Source: Ceratotherium simum simum (Eukaryota; Chordata; Mammalia; Perissodactyla; Rhinocerotidae). From it: 64,000 nucleotides of DNA. The translations under genes were made by a program, and so were the position numbers. The DNA lies in the NCBI RefSeq assembly GCF_000283155.1, contig NW_004454178.1:25910501-25974500 (forward strand). The letters are read 5' to 3'. Positions 34,319 to 44,860 of this stretch are shown one piece after another; the stretch's first letter is position 1, and every line of letters begins with the position of its first letter. The notes beneath the pieces are model-generated. The model did no database searches. It had not been told where the DNA came from and saw only the letters and a program-made list of their open reading frames with translations.

Positions 34319-35579
34319 GGTGGTGTTTCTGGCGCAGGAACAAGTTGTTCTGGCATTTTCTTCTTTCCCATCCCACCTGGCTCCCCCAGTAAAGCAGGCT
34401 GGGACAAAGGCTGTGGGGCCCAGGCTAGGGAGTAGGTGGCCGGGACATTGGGATGTGGCTGCACCCCACACCCACTGAGCTTGCATCAGCACCAGCTCCC
34501 TCTGCGGAAAACGAGCTGTTCCATAGTGTTATTGCCTCAAGATCTCTCCTCTCCCTTGATCTCTTTAAAGGAAGGTTTATCCCTCCATGGGAGTGGAGAA
34601 CTTTCCCATGCTTTAAAAACTAGACTCCATTTCCTCCATGATTTCCTCAAGCCACCAACCCTCTTCTGAGGGTCTGAGGACAATATGATGAACAACCTCA
34701 CACCTTTCTCCCAGCGCTGGAGGACACAGAGCTGCTTGTCACCTGCGTGCACATAATACTTTTCATTCAGCCTCTTTCCACACCAGCCCAGCGCCATCCT
34801 CCCCCCGCCAAGCCTGCCGCTTTCTCATGTAACACAGAGCCCCTGATCACTTCATTAGCGTTCATTACAGAACAAGTGGAATTTGACCTCTGGCCTTCAA
34901 CTCCGCCCACCCCAGCTATCAGGCCAAATTCTCATTTTCAGCCATGGAAACTGCTCAACACTGCCAAAAGGGAGTCCCTCACCCCGGCCCCCTGTACAAT
35001 TATAAATACTTCAAAAGGCCATAAATGTTTTCAGAAGAAATCACAGCCAATCAAGAAGCCATATGGAGGGCCTTGAGTGAAAAGTGTCACCCATGAATGA
35101 TCCTAACAGCCGAGTTCACCCTTGGCTCCCTCCATCCCGAGACATTGCAGCCTGGTGGGATGTGGCCTGCTGCTCCTTCCCTGCCTCCAGGGCTCCCGCC
35201 TTTGTGTCTTGCGTCCTCCAGGCTGCCGCCCCACCCCCGCCCCCCTTGGGCGCATGTTTCCAAGGCGTGGACTGCGTTGAGCATGACTGAGCGCTCAGGA
35301 AAGCCAGGGTCCACTCTGCTTCCTCAGGACGGTTTGACGGCTCAATGACCAAGGTAGCCACAGCCCAAAAGCGGCTTGTGGGGGCCTCACCCACCATCAC
35401 CCCTGGCCTCCAAGGTCTGGGAAATCTGGAGACGACTGTCTTTTCCATGCAGTGGGCATCAGCAAAGGGCCAGCTTCTCAGCTGAAGGCTTCTCAGGCCC
35501 CAGACAGACATGTCGCTGGATTTGCCATCTCAGGGGCTGCCTCTCAAGTGGCAACTCAAAAAGCTGAGAATTCTCATTT
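34319..35579. other. Unassigned, with a candidate conserved element at 34840-35090
   Basis: No repeat or exon is supported. 34840-35090 is non-repetitive and motif-rich ('cttcattagcgttcattac', 'ctgtacaattataaatac', 'catatggagggccttgag') and resembles conserved non-coding DNA. 35100-35300 is C-rich with open frames on both strands and no domains. Confidence 0.4.
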
Positions 35580-36760
35580 CCAATGATCAGCAGAAGAGCA
35601 GGGAAAGTGATTAGAGAGGGCCAGTGAGTACCAGGGGACATCCTGGAAGACTTCCCAGGGGAGGTGATCTTTAAGAAGAATTCCAACGGGCAGAGAATCA
35701 TGGGAAGAGATTTGAATAAACATGAGCAAAATTGCACTGTATTAGACATAACAGACTATTTCAGGAATTCATTCATTTGATCAATCAGTCTTTCTTGTGC
35801 CAAGTGCATGCAGGGCAGAGAGCCAGTTCTGGGGCAGAGGAAATAGACATTGCGGGGTTCATACACTTGTAAGAAGAGACCAAGTCAAAAGTATCACTAC
35901 GAAAGTAACTAGGAGTGATAAATTGCGAGGCGCTGCTGCCAAGAAACAGACGAATGGGGCCTATAACAGGAATAATGGGGTGGGAGCTCCTACTGAGAAG
36001 GGGAGGTCACGGAGGACATCCAGAGGAGCAGAGACCTGAAGTCTGGGGGTGGAGGAGCGTGCCAGGGAAATCCAGTCGTGCAGTCAACGCTGGAGCCGAG
36101 AAAGAAGGGATAGGGGAGCAGGGCCTCATCTTACTAACCCCTGTCGGCCGAGGAAAAGAGTGCAGGCTTGCCCTAAGCGTGCAGCGGCACCACTGGAGCA
36201 TCTTAAATACAGCAGTGATGCGATCCCGTCTGGGTGTGTAGGTCACCCTGGCCGGAGTGGATGTGGACCAAGACGGACAGAAGGACAGTGGGAAACTGTG
36301 GTTGTCGAAGGCCAGAGAGGCTCTGGGCGTGGAGAGAAGCAAAGGGCACAGGGACCACCGTGTTCCACCGTGAGAAGTGGACAGGGTTGGCACTGACTGG
36401 ATGTAGGGGTGAGGGAGAAGGATGAATGGAGTTGCCCTGCCAGTTCTGCTCCAAGTAGCTGGGTAGACGATGGCCCATTTAAAGCGCTGGAGTCATGAGC
36501 ACATGGAGTGTGAGATGCGTCTGGTCCAGCCGGGTGGAGATGCTGGACACCAAACCAACAGAGGGACATAGGAAACTGGAGCTGGGGGCTCCGGCACTTA
36601 CATTCAACGGAGAAAGAGGAGAAAGGGGCTAGGACTGAGTCCTGGGGATGGTGGATTTTAGAGGGAGGAGCCTGGAGAGTGGCTGACATGGAGCCACCAC
36701 AGAGCTGGGAGGGAAGCTGGGGGTGTGGAAGGTGGATTGTCCGGCATGACTAAAATGATC
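35580..36760 (-). mobile_element. L2 LINE, minus strand, about 1 kb
   Basis: Reversed L2 3' half: 'attcattcatttgatcaatc' near 35768, 'ctgcttaagcg'-free decayed middle, 'gtgatgcgatcccgtctgg', 'ggactgagtcctggggatgg' and 'gagcctggagagtggctg' appear in L2 order. 35580-35760 may be a separate L2 scrap. Open frames up to 148 codons on both strands are shadows of this repeat. Confidence 0.65.
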
Positions 36761-38364
36761 GTTAAATGTCATGGCACCCTCCATCTGAACGTGGACTAGC
36801 CTGTCCTCTGGTGTGCTGTAAGCCCTGTGGCCACCGAGTGCCTGCTTCCCTCGCCTGGGAGCAGAGACCCATTCCCAGCTTTGCTCTGACGCTCGGGACA
36901 CCTGGGTAGGCTCAGACCCTCCGATGAAAGATTCCTGCTAGAGAGAGGAAGAGGGTCTGTTAGAGACGCTATTCAATGGTAAAGTACTCTGAAGCTGCTG
37001 GTGAGCTATAAAATGCATATGCACATGTGAAATCATGGTGATGATTCTCCTATTCTGCTAATTTCTGAGAAGGCCAGCTTCCCCGGGTCTGTGCCCTGCG
37101 GCTCTCAGCTCCAATACAACGTCAACGGCAGCCACCAGACGGTTCTCAACACTCGGAGCCTCGCACCCGGTGCCGGCCTTCCTGCTTTCTAGCTGCAACC
37201 TCAACCTGGGAGCCGGGGGCAACGCAAGTCTGAGGTGGCATAGAACATTCCAGAGGGTCGGACTCGATTCATCGCCCATTTCTCTAGCCTCTCATCCATT
37301 TAGAGTGTTTTCGCTTTTTGCAGTCATATGTCAGCAGACTGCTTTATTTTAGGAAATTTGTTTCTTTTACCATCAACTTTCTGCAAAAGAGAGTCGGGGA
37401 GAACGCAGGAAGCCCCCACGTGGGAAATGACAGGCTCCCGGCTCCAGAGCCCACCTGGGCCTGCAGGCAGCACAACACGATTAATGAAAAACACGCCTGG
37501 TGTTTCCGGCTAATTTGGTTTCCTGCCAAGACAAATTAGCCCAAGTCGCTCCCGCTTCCCTGGGGCAATGTGGCTGGCCCTTTGGTCTTCTTGAAGCCGT
37601 AGGCCGGCTCAGCCATTAGGCCGCGGCACATGGAGGAAGGCTGGTCCTGCACGGTGACCACACAGGGCAGTTCTCCTTTGATGATCCATCAGGGGTTTTG
37701 CTAAATGCAGTGGGAGAGAGGGAGTTCCTCCCTGGTAGCACCAGGCCTCTCAGCCCATACCTGGCAGTCCCTCTGAAGCACTGGGGTGAGGAGGGGTCCG
37801 AGAGAGATGGAGTCGCGAATTAGCACAACCTGGAGGGAGGGGTGTTCCACAGAAGACAGCGGGACGTGGAATGGCAACCTCCACCCTCCGCTCCACCTGA
37901 CACTCTCTTACTTTCACTTGAATCGAGAAAACCCTTCACGTGCCTTAGACAGGGCAAAGCTGTACCCCAGAGCCGTGCCCCTGTCCCTGTGGCTACACAC
38001 ATGCTCTGCAGCACAGAGCAAGGGAAGGTGGTCTGCTCAGTCCAGCAAGTACGTGCTCCCATGTGGGGGCTCAAGCATGTGGCCCTAGCAGGCTTTTAAT
38101 GAATAACCTGTAAGTCTCCTCTGGGGAGTTGGAGGCTTGGCACAGTCACAGTTCTCGCATAGAACCCATAAAAGAACCGAGTTCTAATCTCATGTTGAGT
38201 CAAGACCAGCTCTGAGCCTCCTTCATTTACAAACACTGATTTGGCACCTGCCCCAGTGCCCTGACAGGTCTCACAGTTGTGGGGGCTGAGTATCGGTCCT
38301 GCCCCCTCCCATGGAACTCGGTGACTGCACCCAATGACTGCAGGTCTTATTGTGAAGGGACACC
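36761..38364. other. Repeat-poor stretch; candidate regulatory element at 36960-37640
   Basis: No transposon is visible across 1.6 kb. 36960-37640 is dense in homeodomain-type cores and other motifs ('cacgattaatgaaaaac', 'ggctaatttg', 'ttagagtgttttcgc') and includes a perfect 10-bp inverted repeat at 37508-37517/37532-37541. 37720-38100 holds open frames on both strands without recognised domains. Confidence 0.4.
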
Positions 38365-38555
38365 TGGATCTGGGGGTGTGAGCTCAGGCTTCAGACTCAG
38401 ACAGATGGACGCCCCTGAGCGTGGCTGCCAGCCCCAGCACATGCAGCTGTGTGGCCTGACCCAGCCCCAAACCCCAGTCACACATCTCAGAATGAAGATC
38501 CGACAGCTAGCTGAGAGTCGTGAGGATAGACTGATGCGACTCGATCCACGCTAGC
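38365..38555 (+). repeat. MIR SINE, plus strand
   Basis: 'gtgagctcaggcttcagac', 'cagctgtgtggcctgaccc' and 'cacatctcagaatgaagat' match a diverged MIR core in sense. Confidence 0.65.
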
Positions 38556-38559
38556 CTGG

Positions 38560-38880
38560 GCCTTTGAATTCCAGCAGACAGGTCAGGAGGCCACTGCAGG
38601 CAGAAGAAATGGCCTGAACAAGAATAAAGGAGTGGAAATACGCCTGGTGTGCTGGGAGACAATGAAACCAGACATGGGCGGTCCCGGTGACGGGTCTTTG
38701 GTGGTCATGGGTCGGGCCAGGAGGAGACAGCACCATGGTCCAAATGGACAGACCTGGCAGAACAGCACCACAATTGGAGAAGACAAAGCCAAGTTCAGAG
38801 TTCAAGGTCAGTATAGAACAGGGGACAGGATGAAGAGTTGGCCTGGGGCTGGGAATGAATGAGCCACCTCACTGGGCAGG
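38560..38880 (-). repeat. L2 fragment, minus strand
   Basis: 'gcaggcagaagaaatggcctgaacaag', 'ggtgtgctgggagacaatg' in pieces and the following text fit the reversed L2 3' segment ('ccaggcagagggaacagcaa...'). Confidence 0.55.
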
Positions 38881-39504
38881 GGGAGGCCACAGGCAGGAGT
38901 CGCATTTTTTGTTATCAAGTTATTTTTGTTATCACCCCTTGTTTATAGAGACTGTATTTTCCTGAATTATGCAAAGACTATAGAACACACTTCGTAGAAT
39001 TAGCTTATGTGTCCTAGAGTAAAGAGTTTCCAAAAGCATGTTCTTGTACCACCTCTCAAGCAATCTTTTCTTCTTCTGTTCTGCTGGCAAATCTTTTCTG
39101 CATTTCCATGATTACAAAGCCCTGGTAGTTTTCCATCAACTGATTGTCTGGGATCTGCAGTTTGAGGGCTGGTGAGTGGGCTGCAGCGCCTTCCGAAAAT
39201 ACTGGTGCCTGGGAGGCCTTGACCTCGGAAAGTTTCTGGGCTGAATGGAGACTTCTTGTTTCTGCAGCCTGGTTCTCTCACTTTGGGCAAGAAATTTCAT
39301 TTATAGCTAATCCAGATTCTAACTTATGTTATCTGTGGTTCCTTTTCCAGAAATAGTAAACAAAAAACTTGAAACTCTAGACTCTTCTACTCAGGGTCCT
39401 TCCCGTTCCAACCTCCACAGTTACAGAATTTATTTCTTCAGATGTGGGAACATTTCTCCTTTTGCAGCAGCCGTCTTTGTTGTTGGAGGAGAATTCTTGC
39501 ACAA
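38881..39504. other. Unassigned, AT-balanced
   Basis: No repeat is recognised and no coding frame is convincing. The sequence is non-repetitive and could include conserved non-coding DNA, but the support is weak. Confidence 0.4.
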
Positions 39505-41905
39505 GCCTTCATAGTTGGTGTCTTTCAAGGAACTGGTCCATTTCATCTAAGCCATTGAATTGATCAGCATAAAGTTGTTTGTAATAATCCTTTATTCTTT
39601 TAGTATCTTTAATATTTGGGATTGCTATGTACACTTGATAAACTGACCCCTGTATCAATACGAAATAGTCTTCTTTATCCCTGAGGATATTCTTTTCTTT
39701 GAAATCTACTTTGTCACATGTTAATATCACCACGCTAGCTTTATGTAAATTAGCCTTAGCACGGCATGGTATATCTTTTTTCTATCCTTTTACCTTTAAC
39801 CTATTTATGTCCTTTATATTTGAAGGGCTTTTTATGTAAGCAGCACAGACTTTGGGTCTTGCTTTTTATCCAATATGACAATATCTGTCTTTTAATTGAG
39901 GCGTTTAGACAATTTACATTTAATGTGATATTGATATGGTTCAGTTTAAGTCTACCATCTTGCTATTTGTCCCATCCATTCTTTATTCTCCCATTTTGCC
40001 CATTTTAGATTAATTGAATAGTTTTTATGATTCCTTTTTATCCCCTTATAAAGCTTGTTAGCTATAATTCCTTTCTTTGTTATTTTAGTGGTTGCCTTAG
40101 GGTTTCTATTATACATCTTTAAGTCATCACAGTCTACCTTCAAGTGATATTATACAGTAGTATGCTTCCATTTCTCCACTCCCACCTTTATGCTTTCTTG
40201 AACATTTCCTGTATTTTGGGTCTGCTGGTGATAAATTCTTTCAGCTTTTGTTTTCTGAAAAAAAAAAAAGGCTTTGTTTTACCTAAATTTTTGGAAGATA
40301 GTGTAGTTGGGTATAGAATTTCAGGTTGACAGCTTTTATGATTTTGTAATTTAAATATGTTGCTACACCATATTCCCACTTGCATTCTTTCTGATGAGAA
40401 ATTTGTTGTCTTCTTATCTTTGCTCCTCTGTATATAAAATGCCATTTTTTTCTGGCCACTTTTAAGATTTTCCTCTCCATCACTGGCTTTGAGCAATTTG
40501 ATGATGATGTGACTCAGGGTAGATTTCTTTAAATAATTTCCTCATGATTAAGGCTCATTCAGCTTTTTGGGTCTTTGATTTTATAGTTTTCACATCAGAT
40601 TTGGAAAATTTTTTGACTATTATTTCCATTTTTGTCAAATACTTTTATATCTTCCACGTCTTTGCTTAACTTTTTGAACATATGGAATATAATTAGGATA
40701 ACTTTTAAAATTTCTTTACCTGCTGATTCTAACGCCTGCATCAGGTCTATTTCAGTTTATTGATTTTTCTCTTCCTTGTAGGTCCTATTTGTTTCTTTGC
40801 CTGCCTGGTCTTTGATTGGATGCCAGATATTGTGAATTTCCTCTTGTCTGGTGCTGGGGGCTTTTATGTTCTTGTAAATATTCTTTTTTTTTTTTTTTAA
40901 TTTTTTGTTTATTGCAGTAACATTGGTTTATGATATTGTAAAAATTTCAGGTGTACATCATTGTACTTCTATTTCTGCATAGATTACATCATGTTCACCA
41001 CCAAAACACTAATTACAACCCATCACCACACACATGTACCGAATTATCCCTTTCACCCTCCTCCCTCCCCCCTTCCCCTCTGGTAACCACCAATCCAATC
41101 TCTGTCCCTATGTGTTTGTTTATTGTTGTTATTATCTACTACTTAATGAAGGAAATCATACGGTATTTGACCTTCTCCCTCTGACTTATTTCACTTTGCA
41201 TTATACCCTCAATGTCCATCCATGTTGTCACAAATGGCTGGATTTCATCATTTCTTATTGTTCCTGTAAATATTCTTGAGCTTTGTTCTGGAATGCAATT
41301 AAGTTTCTTGAAAACATTTTGATCCTCTTGAGACTTGCTTTTGGTGGGACCAGAGCCTCGTTTAATCCAAGGTGCTTTTTCTCCATTGCTGAGGCAGGTG
41401 CTAGTATCCTCCCCAGGGCCCCATGAGGTTTTCCAGTATGGCTGGCTGGAACAGTTCCTATTCCCAGATGTGTGAGTGCTGGCCACTGTCCCTCTAACCA
41501 TTCAGGCAATTCTTCTCCTGGTCTTGGGTAGTTTTCTTCGCATACATCTGCTGATCAGAGATCAGCTTAATACTCCAGGGTGAACCTCTGCAGACCTTCA
41601 GGGTTCTCTCCTCCCTGGTACAATGCCCTGCAAAATATAGCTGCATTGGTCTCCCCCAACTCTCAACTGTATCTTCTCAACTCGTGGGTCTGCTGGGCCC
41701 CAGCTGGGCCCCCCTCTCTGTGCTGAGGCCTGAAGCTTGAGGCAGTGAACCAGCCCATCATGGGGTCACTTCGTTTCCTCACACCCCATGGGGAGCTGTG
41801 TCCTTCACTGCCTGATTCCAGCGTCTGGAAAGCCATCGTTTCCTCTACGTGGTCTGGTTTCTGTCTGTGTTTGTTTCAGGTAGAAGGAAGTGGCAAGGTC
41901 TTTCA
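39505..41905 (-). mobile_element. Old L1, internal and 5' parts, minus strand, split by a younger L1
   Basis: Reversed L1M-class text runs from 'gtgtctttcaaggaactgg' through 'tctgtcttttaattgaggcg', 'atcacagtctaccttcaagtg', 'gcttttgttttctg' and 'gattggatgccagatattgtg' to 'ccttcactgcctgattccag'. Short ORF2-like peptides (39509-39733 minus) survive. A younger L1 piece at 40887-41259 interrupts it. Confidence 0.8.
40869..41277 (-). mobile_element. Younger L1 3' piece inserted in the older L1, minus strand
   Basis: The body 40887-41259 begins with a T run (reversed poly-A tail) and carries L1 3' text in reverse ('caggtgtacatcattgtact', 'tctggtaaccaccaatcc'). It is 5' truncated, about 373 bp. Flanks gttcttgtaaatattctt (40869-40886) and gttcctgtaaatattctt (41260-41277) match in 17 of 18 bases. 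Confidence 0.93.
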
Positions 41906-42245
41906 TTGTGTTTCAGCTCTCTCCATCCTCACTAGATCTGTCTTTCTCATCTTAACACCCCAGTGCCTGGAACAGGGCCTGGCACTCAGTGGGTTCTGAA
42001 TACATGTTGATTGCATGAATAAATGAATCCATGATGGAGTAACAAAGCAAGTAGCAGGCATTTTTCACAAGCATAAGAAGTGCAACCACAATTTTGTGCA
42101 CTTATTTGTATATGAGTTTGTTTCTTCTCCATGATGCTCTTGAGGCCAAGGAGCCTGTTGAATTTATCATTATAACACTCTCAGGACTTAACAACTTTGT
42201 CTGGCATGCTTTAGGCTTTTAATAAATATTTGTTCGATGAATAAA
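41906..42245 (+). repeat. Two L2 3' ends in tandem, plus strand
   Basis: 41906-42050 contains 'cagtgcctggaacagggcctggcactcag' in pieces and 'gaataaatgaatcc'. 42100-42245 repeats the same L2 3' design ('cttttaataaatatttgttc'). Both are in sense. Confidence 0.7.
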
Positions 42246-43769
42246 CGAGCAGGAGGCATTTACATGTGTGTATAAACAAATCTGGGTTGAGATATGAATA
42301 TGTCAACTCTTTCTTTAAGCCCAGCAGCTCTGTGTCTCTATTCTCTGCCCCAGCTCTGCGCCTGACGATGCCAGCCAGCAGCTGACCTGACGAAAGGGGG
42401 AGTTGAAGGGGGCAGCGGTCCACTGCAGCATTCACTTTCATACGTGATGTCTTAGTATTTTCAAGGATTTCAGATTATTTTGGGGTGGAAAGAGGAAGGA
42501 CAGAGAGAGTTAAAGCAGAAATGTTAGCTGCCATTGAAAATGAATCACAAGTAGAATGGTAACAAGAATCAATTGGAAAACAGAATGAGTCTTCATGAAT
42601 GCAAAACCCAGGTCAGGGCCTGGCAGGTAGGAGCTGCTCACGACTTCATCTTGATTCAATAACTAATCAGTCACTGCGGGCACCACCTTTTAGAAGGACC
42701 TCTCACCTTAAGGATGTTCTTTTATGCAGATGTGGCAGAAGGATACATGACGAGGCTGATGGCAGGGGCTTCAAAGCAGCTTGCATCAAGGAGACGGTGC
42801 TGGCCTCAAAGGGGGGGTTATAACATATTAACAGGACACAGGACACAGGACACATTCCCAACCAGAGAAGCGGCTGTGCCATTCACTTAGGGGATGGTGG
42901 GCTGAGACACAGGACACAACCCCTCTGACTAGACAAAAGCAGAGGCCACAAAGACAGGAGAGTAGAATGGTTGGAGAAGGAACTTTTCAATTTTTCTCCC
43001 CTTTCAGACTAATTTTGCCTGTCTGCAATCTGTAACAGGATGGGTTCACCAGCACAGCATTTCAAATGTAGCCTGTAGGTAACACTGGAATAAAACCAGG
43101 TTCCCGGCAGCACGGAGAGCCAGGAGGCCCTTGGAGCCTGGCCACCCAGCCTGCCCGCCTCTGAGATTTCGAAACCTATCACCCATGAGCCTGCCAGCCT
43201 GGGGTGCGCAACGTTTGATTTTTAAACCCTGGGAGCTTCCTCACCTAGATTATTTTGCCGTGTAATCAATACCTCACCCTAAAATATTTTATAGCTAGTT
43301 TTACTGTTAAATGGATTCTAACTATTTGGTGATTAGAAGATATTCTATTTTTGAGCAGTCTCAGTTCTTCAGCTGCCTCCATATGTGTTCTCAGTCACCT
43401 GAAGAAGCTGTGGGAAGCACTGAGCCCCCAGAGAGGCAGCCTGCAAGACTCCAGGAAAGAACAAACCCAAACCTGGCTCCACGTGCAGGGACAAAATCCG
43501 CTGTGTGCATCGCCCTCTGGTGGTCACGCAGCAGATGAACTGCTTCAAGGCAAGTTACAAGGAGACTACAGTTTCTGCACAACAGAAACATGTTCTCCGT
43601 TAGGAAAAGCATTGCTGATCATTCCTTTTTACATGTTCTGTGCACACACAGAACTGTAGGCAAGTGAGATGTTACATCAGGATTATTCTCCTCTGCCATA
43701 AGGAAATAGCATGAACATTAGATTTTTTTTTTAAACTTTAGAACTATAGATCGTCATTTTGGAAGTTCA
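42246..43769. other. Unassigned, mostly repeat-free
   Basis: No transposon is recognised. Three AGGACAC-type units stand at about 42834-42852, with another near 42910-42920. 43230-43700 is AT-balanced, non-repetitive text of conserved non-coding appearance. Open frames at 43311-43659 have no recognised domain. Confidence 0.4.
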
Positions 43770-44080
43770 AAATCACAGGATGTCCAAGCTAGAAGAAATG
43801 TCTGAGATGATCTTATTCAAATCCCCCTCTTGTAAAAATTGGGGAGATTCAAGTCCAGAGAGGTGAGTGACTTACCTAAGGTCACACAGCAAACTGCTGA
43901 CTGTTTCCAGAGCAGAGCCCTAGGTACACGGCTTGTCGAGTGCTGGAAGAGGCTCTAGAAATCAGACAGCTCGGTCCCTTCATTTGACACAGCAGGAACC
44001 GGGAGAGCAGCGAGGTGCAGAGACTAGGGCCATGCAGGAGCCCTGATAGTGGGCTCTGGAGCTGCCTCAGCCCTGAGTGA
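43770..44080 (-). repeat. Two MIR-like copies in tandem, minus strand
   Basis: 43770-43925 has 'ggggagattcaagtccagagagg' and 'gtcacacagcaaactgctg' in pieces. 43935-44080 repeats a similar layout ('gaaatcagacagctcgg', 'gggagagcagcgaggtgcag'). Both fit MIR-related old SINE text, reversed; the second is weaker. Confidence 0.55.
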
Positions 44081-44394
44081 TCCCATGGGCAGGTGGGTCA
44101 CTTCTCCCATCTGTGTCCAGTCCTCTTCCTGAGCTTGGACCACCTCTTCCCCCAGCCTAGCAGAGGGCCCTTGTGCCAGGACCAGACAAGAGAGGCTCGT
44201 GGGAGGGGTGACTGGACAAATGAGGCCCCGGCTGGGATTTGGGAAGAGCAGGGCCAGGATGAAGGACGCAGGACGCTGGTCTTGCTTGGATCTGTTTTCT
44301 CACAGCTTCTCTGGCCACTTCTATCTCATCTGATGGGGCCAGTGGTAGCTGCTCTGCAGCCTCATGATGCAGTTCATGAATTTTAGTGTTTTTT

Positions 44395-44860
44395 TTTTTT
44401 TAGTTTAGTGTAAAAATAAAAACGTTATTTCTTTTCTTAAATTGTTGTAAAATATACATAACAAAATTTGCCGTCTTAACCATTTTTAAGTGTGTAGTTC
44501 AGTGGCATTAATTATATTCATATTGTTGTACAACCATCACCATCATCTGTCTCCAGAACTTCATCTTCCCAAACTGAAACTCTGTCCCCATTAAACTCCC
44601 CACCTCCCTCCCCCAGCCCCCGGCACCCACACTCCTACTTTCTGTCTCTATGAATCTGACTACTCTAGGGACCTCACATAAGTGGAATCACACAGTATTT
44701 GTCTTTCTGTGACTGACTTATTTCCCTTAGCATAATGTCCTCAAGATTCATTCTTGTTGTAGCACATGTCAGAATTTCCTTCCTTTTTAAGGGTGAATAA
44801 TATTCCATTGTGTGGATGGACCGCATGTTTATCCATTCATCTGTGGCTGGACTCGTGAGT
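44395..44860 (-). mobile_element. L1 3' end (L1MB type), minus strand
   Basis: A T run at 44389-44401 is followed by 'gtaaaatatacataacaaaattt', 'gtgtagttcagtggcatta', 'ccccattaaactcccc', 'aagtggaatcacacagtat' and 'gaataatattccattgtg', the reversed L1MB 3' UTR and ORF2 end. The same family appears at 50570-51590. Confidence 0.9.
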
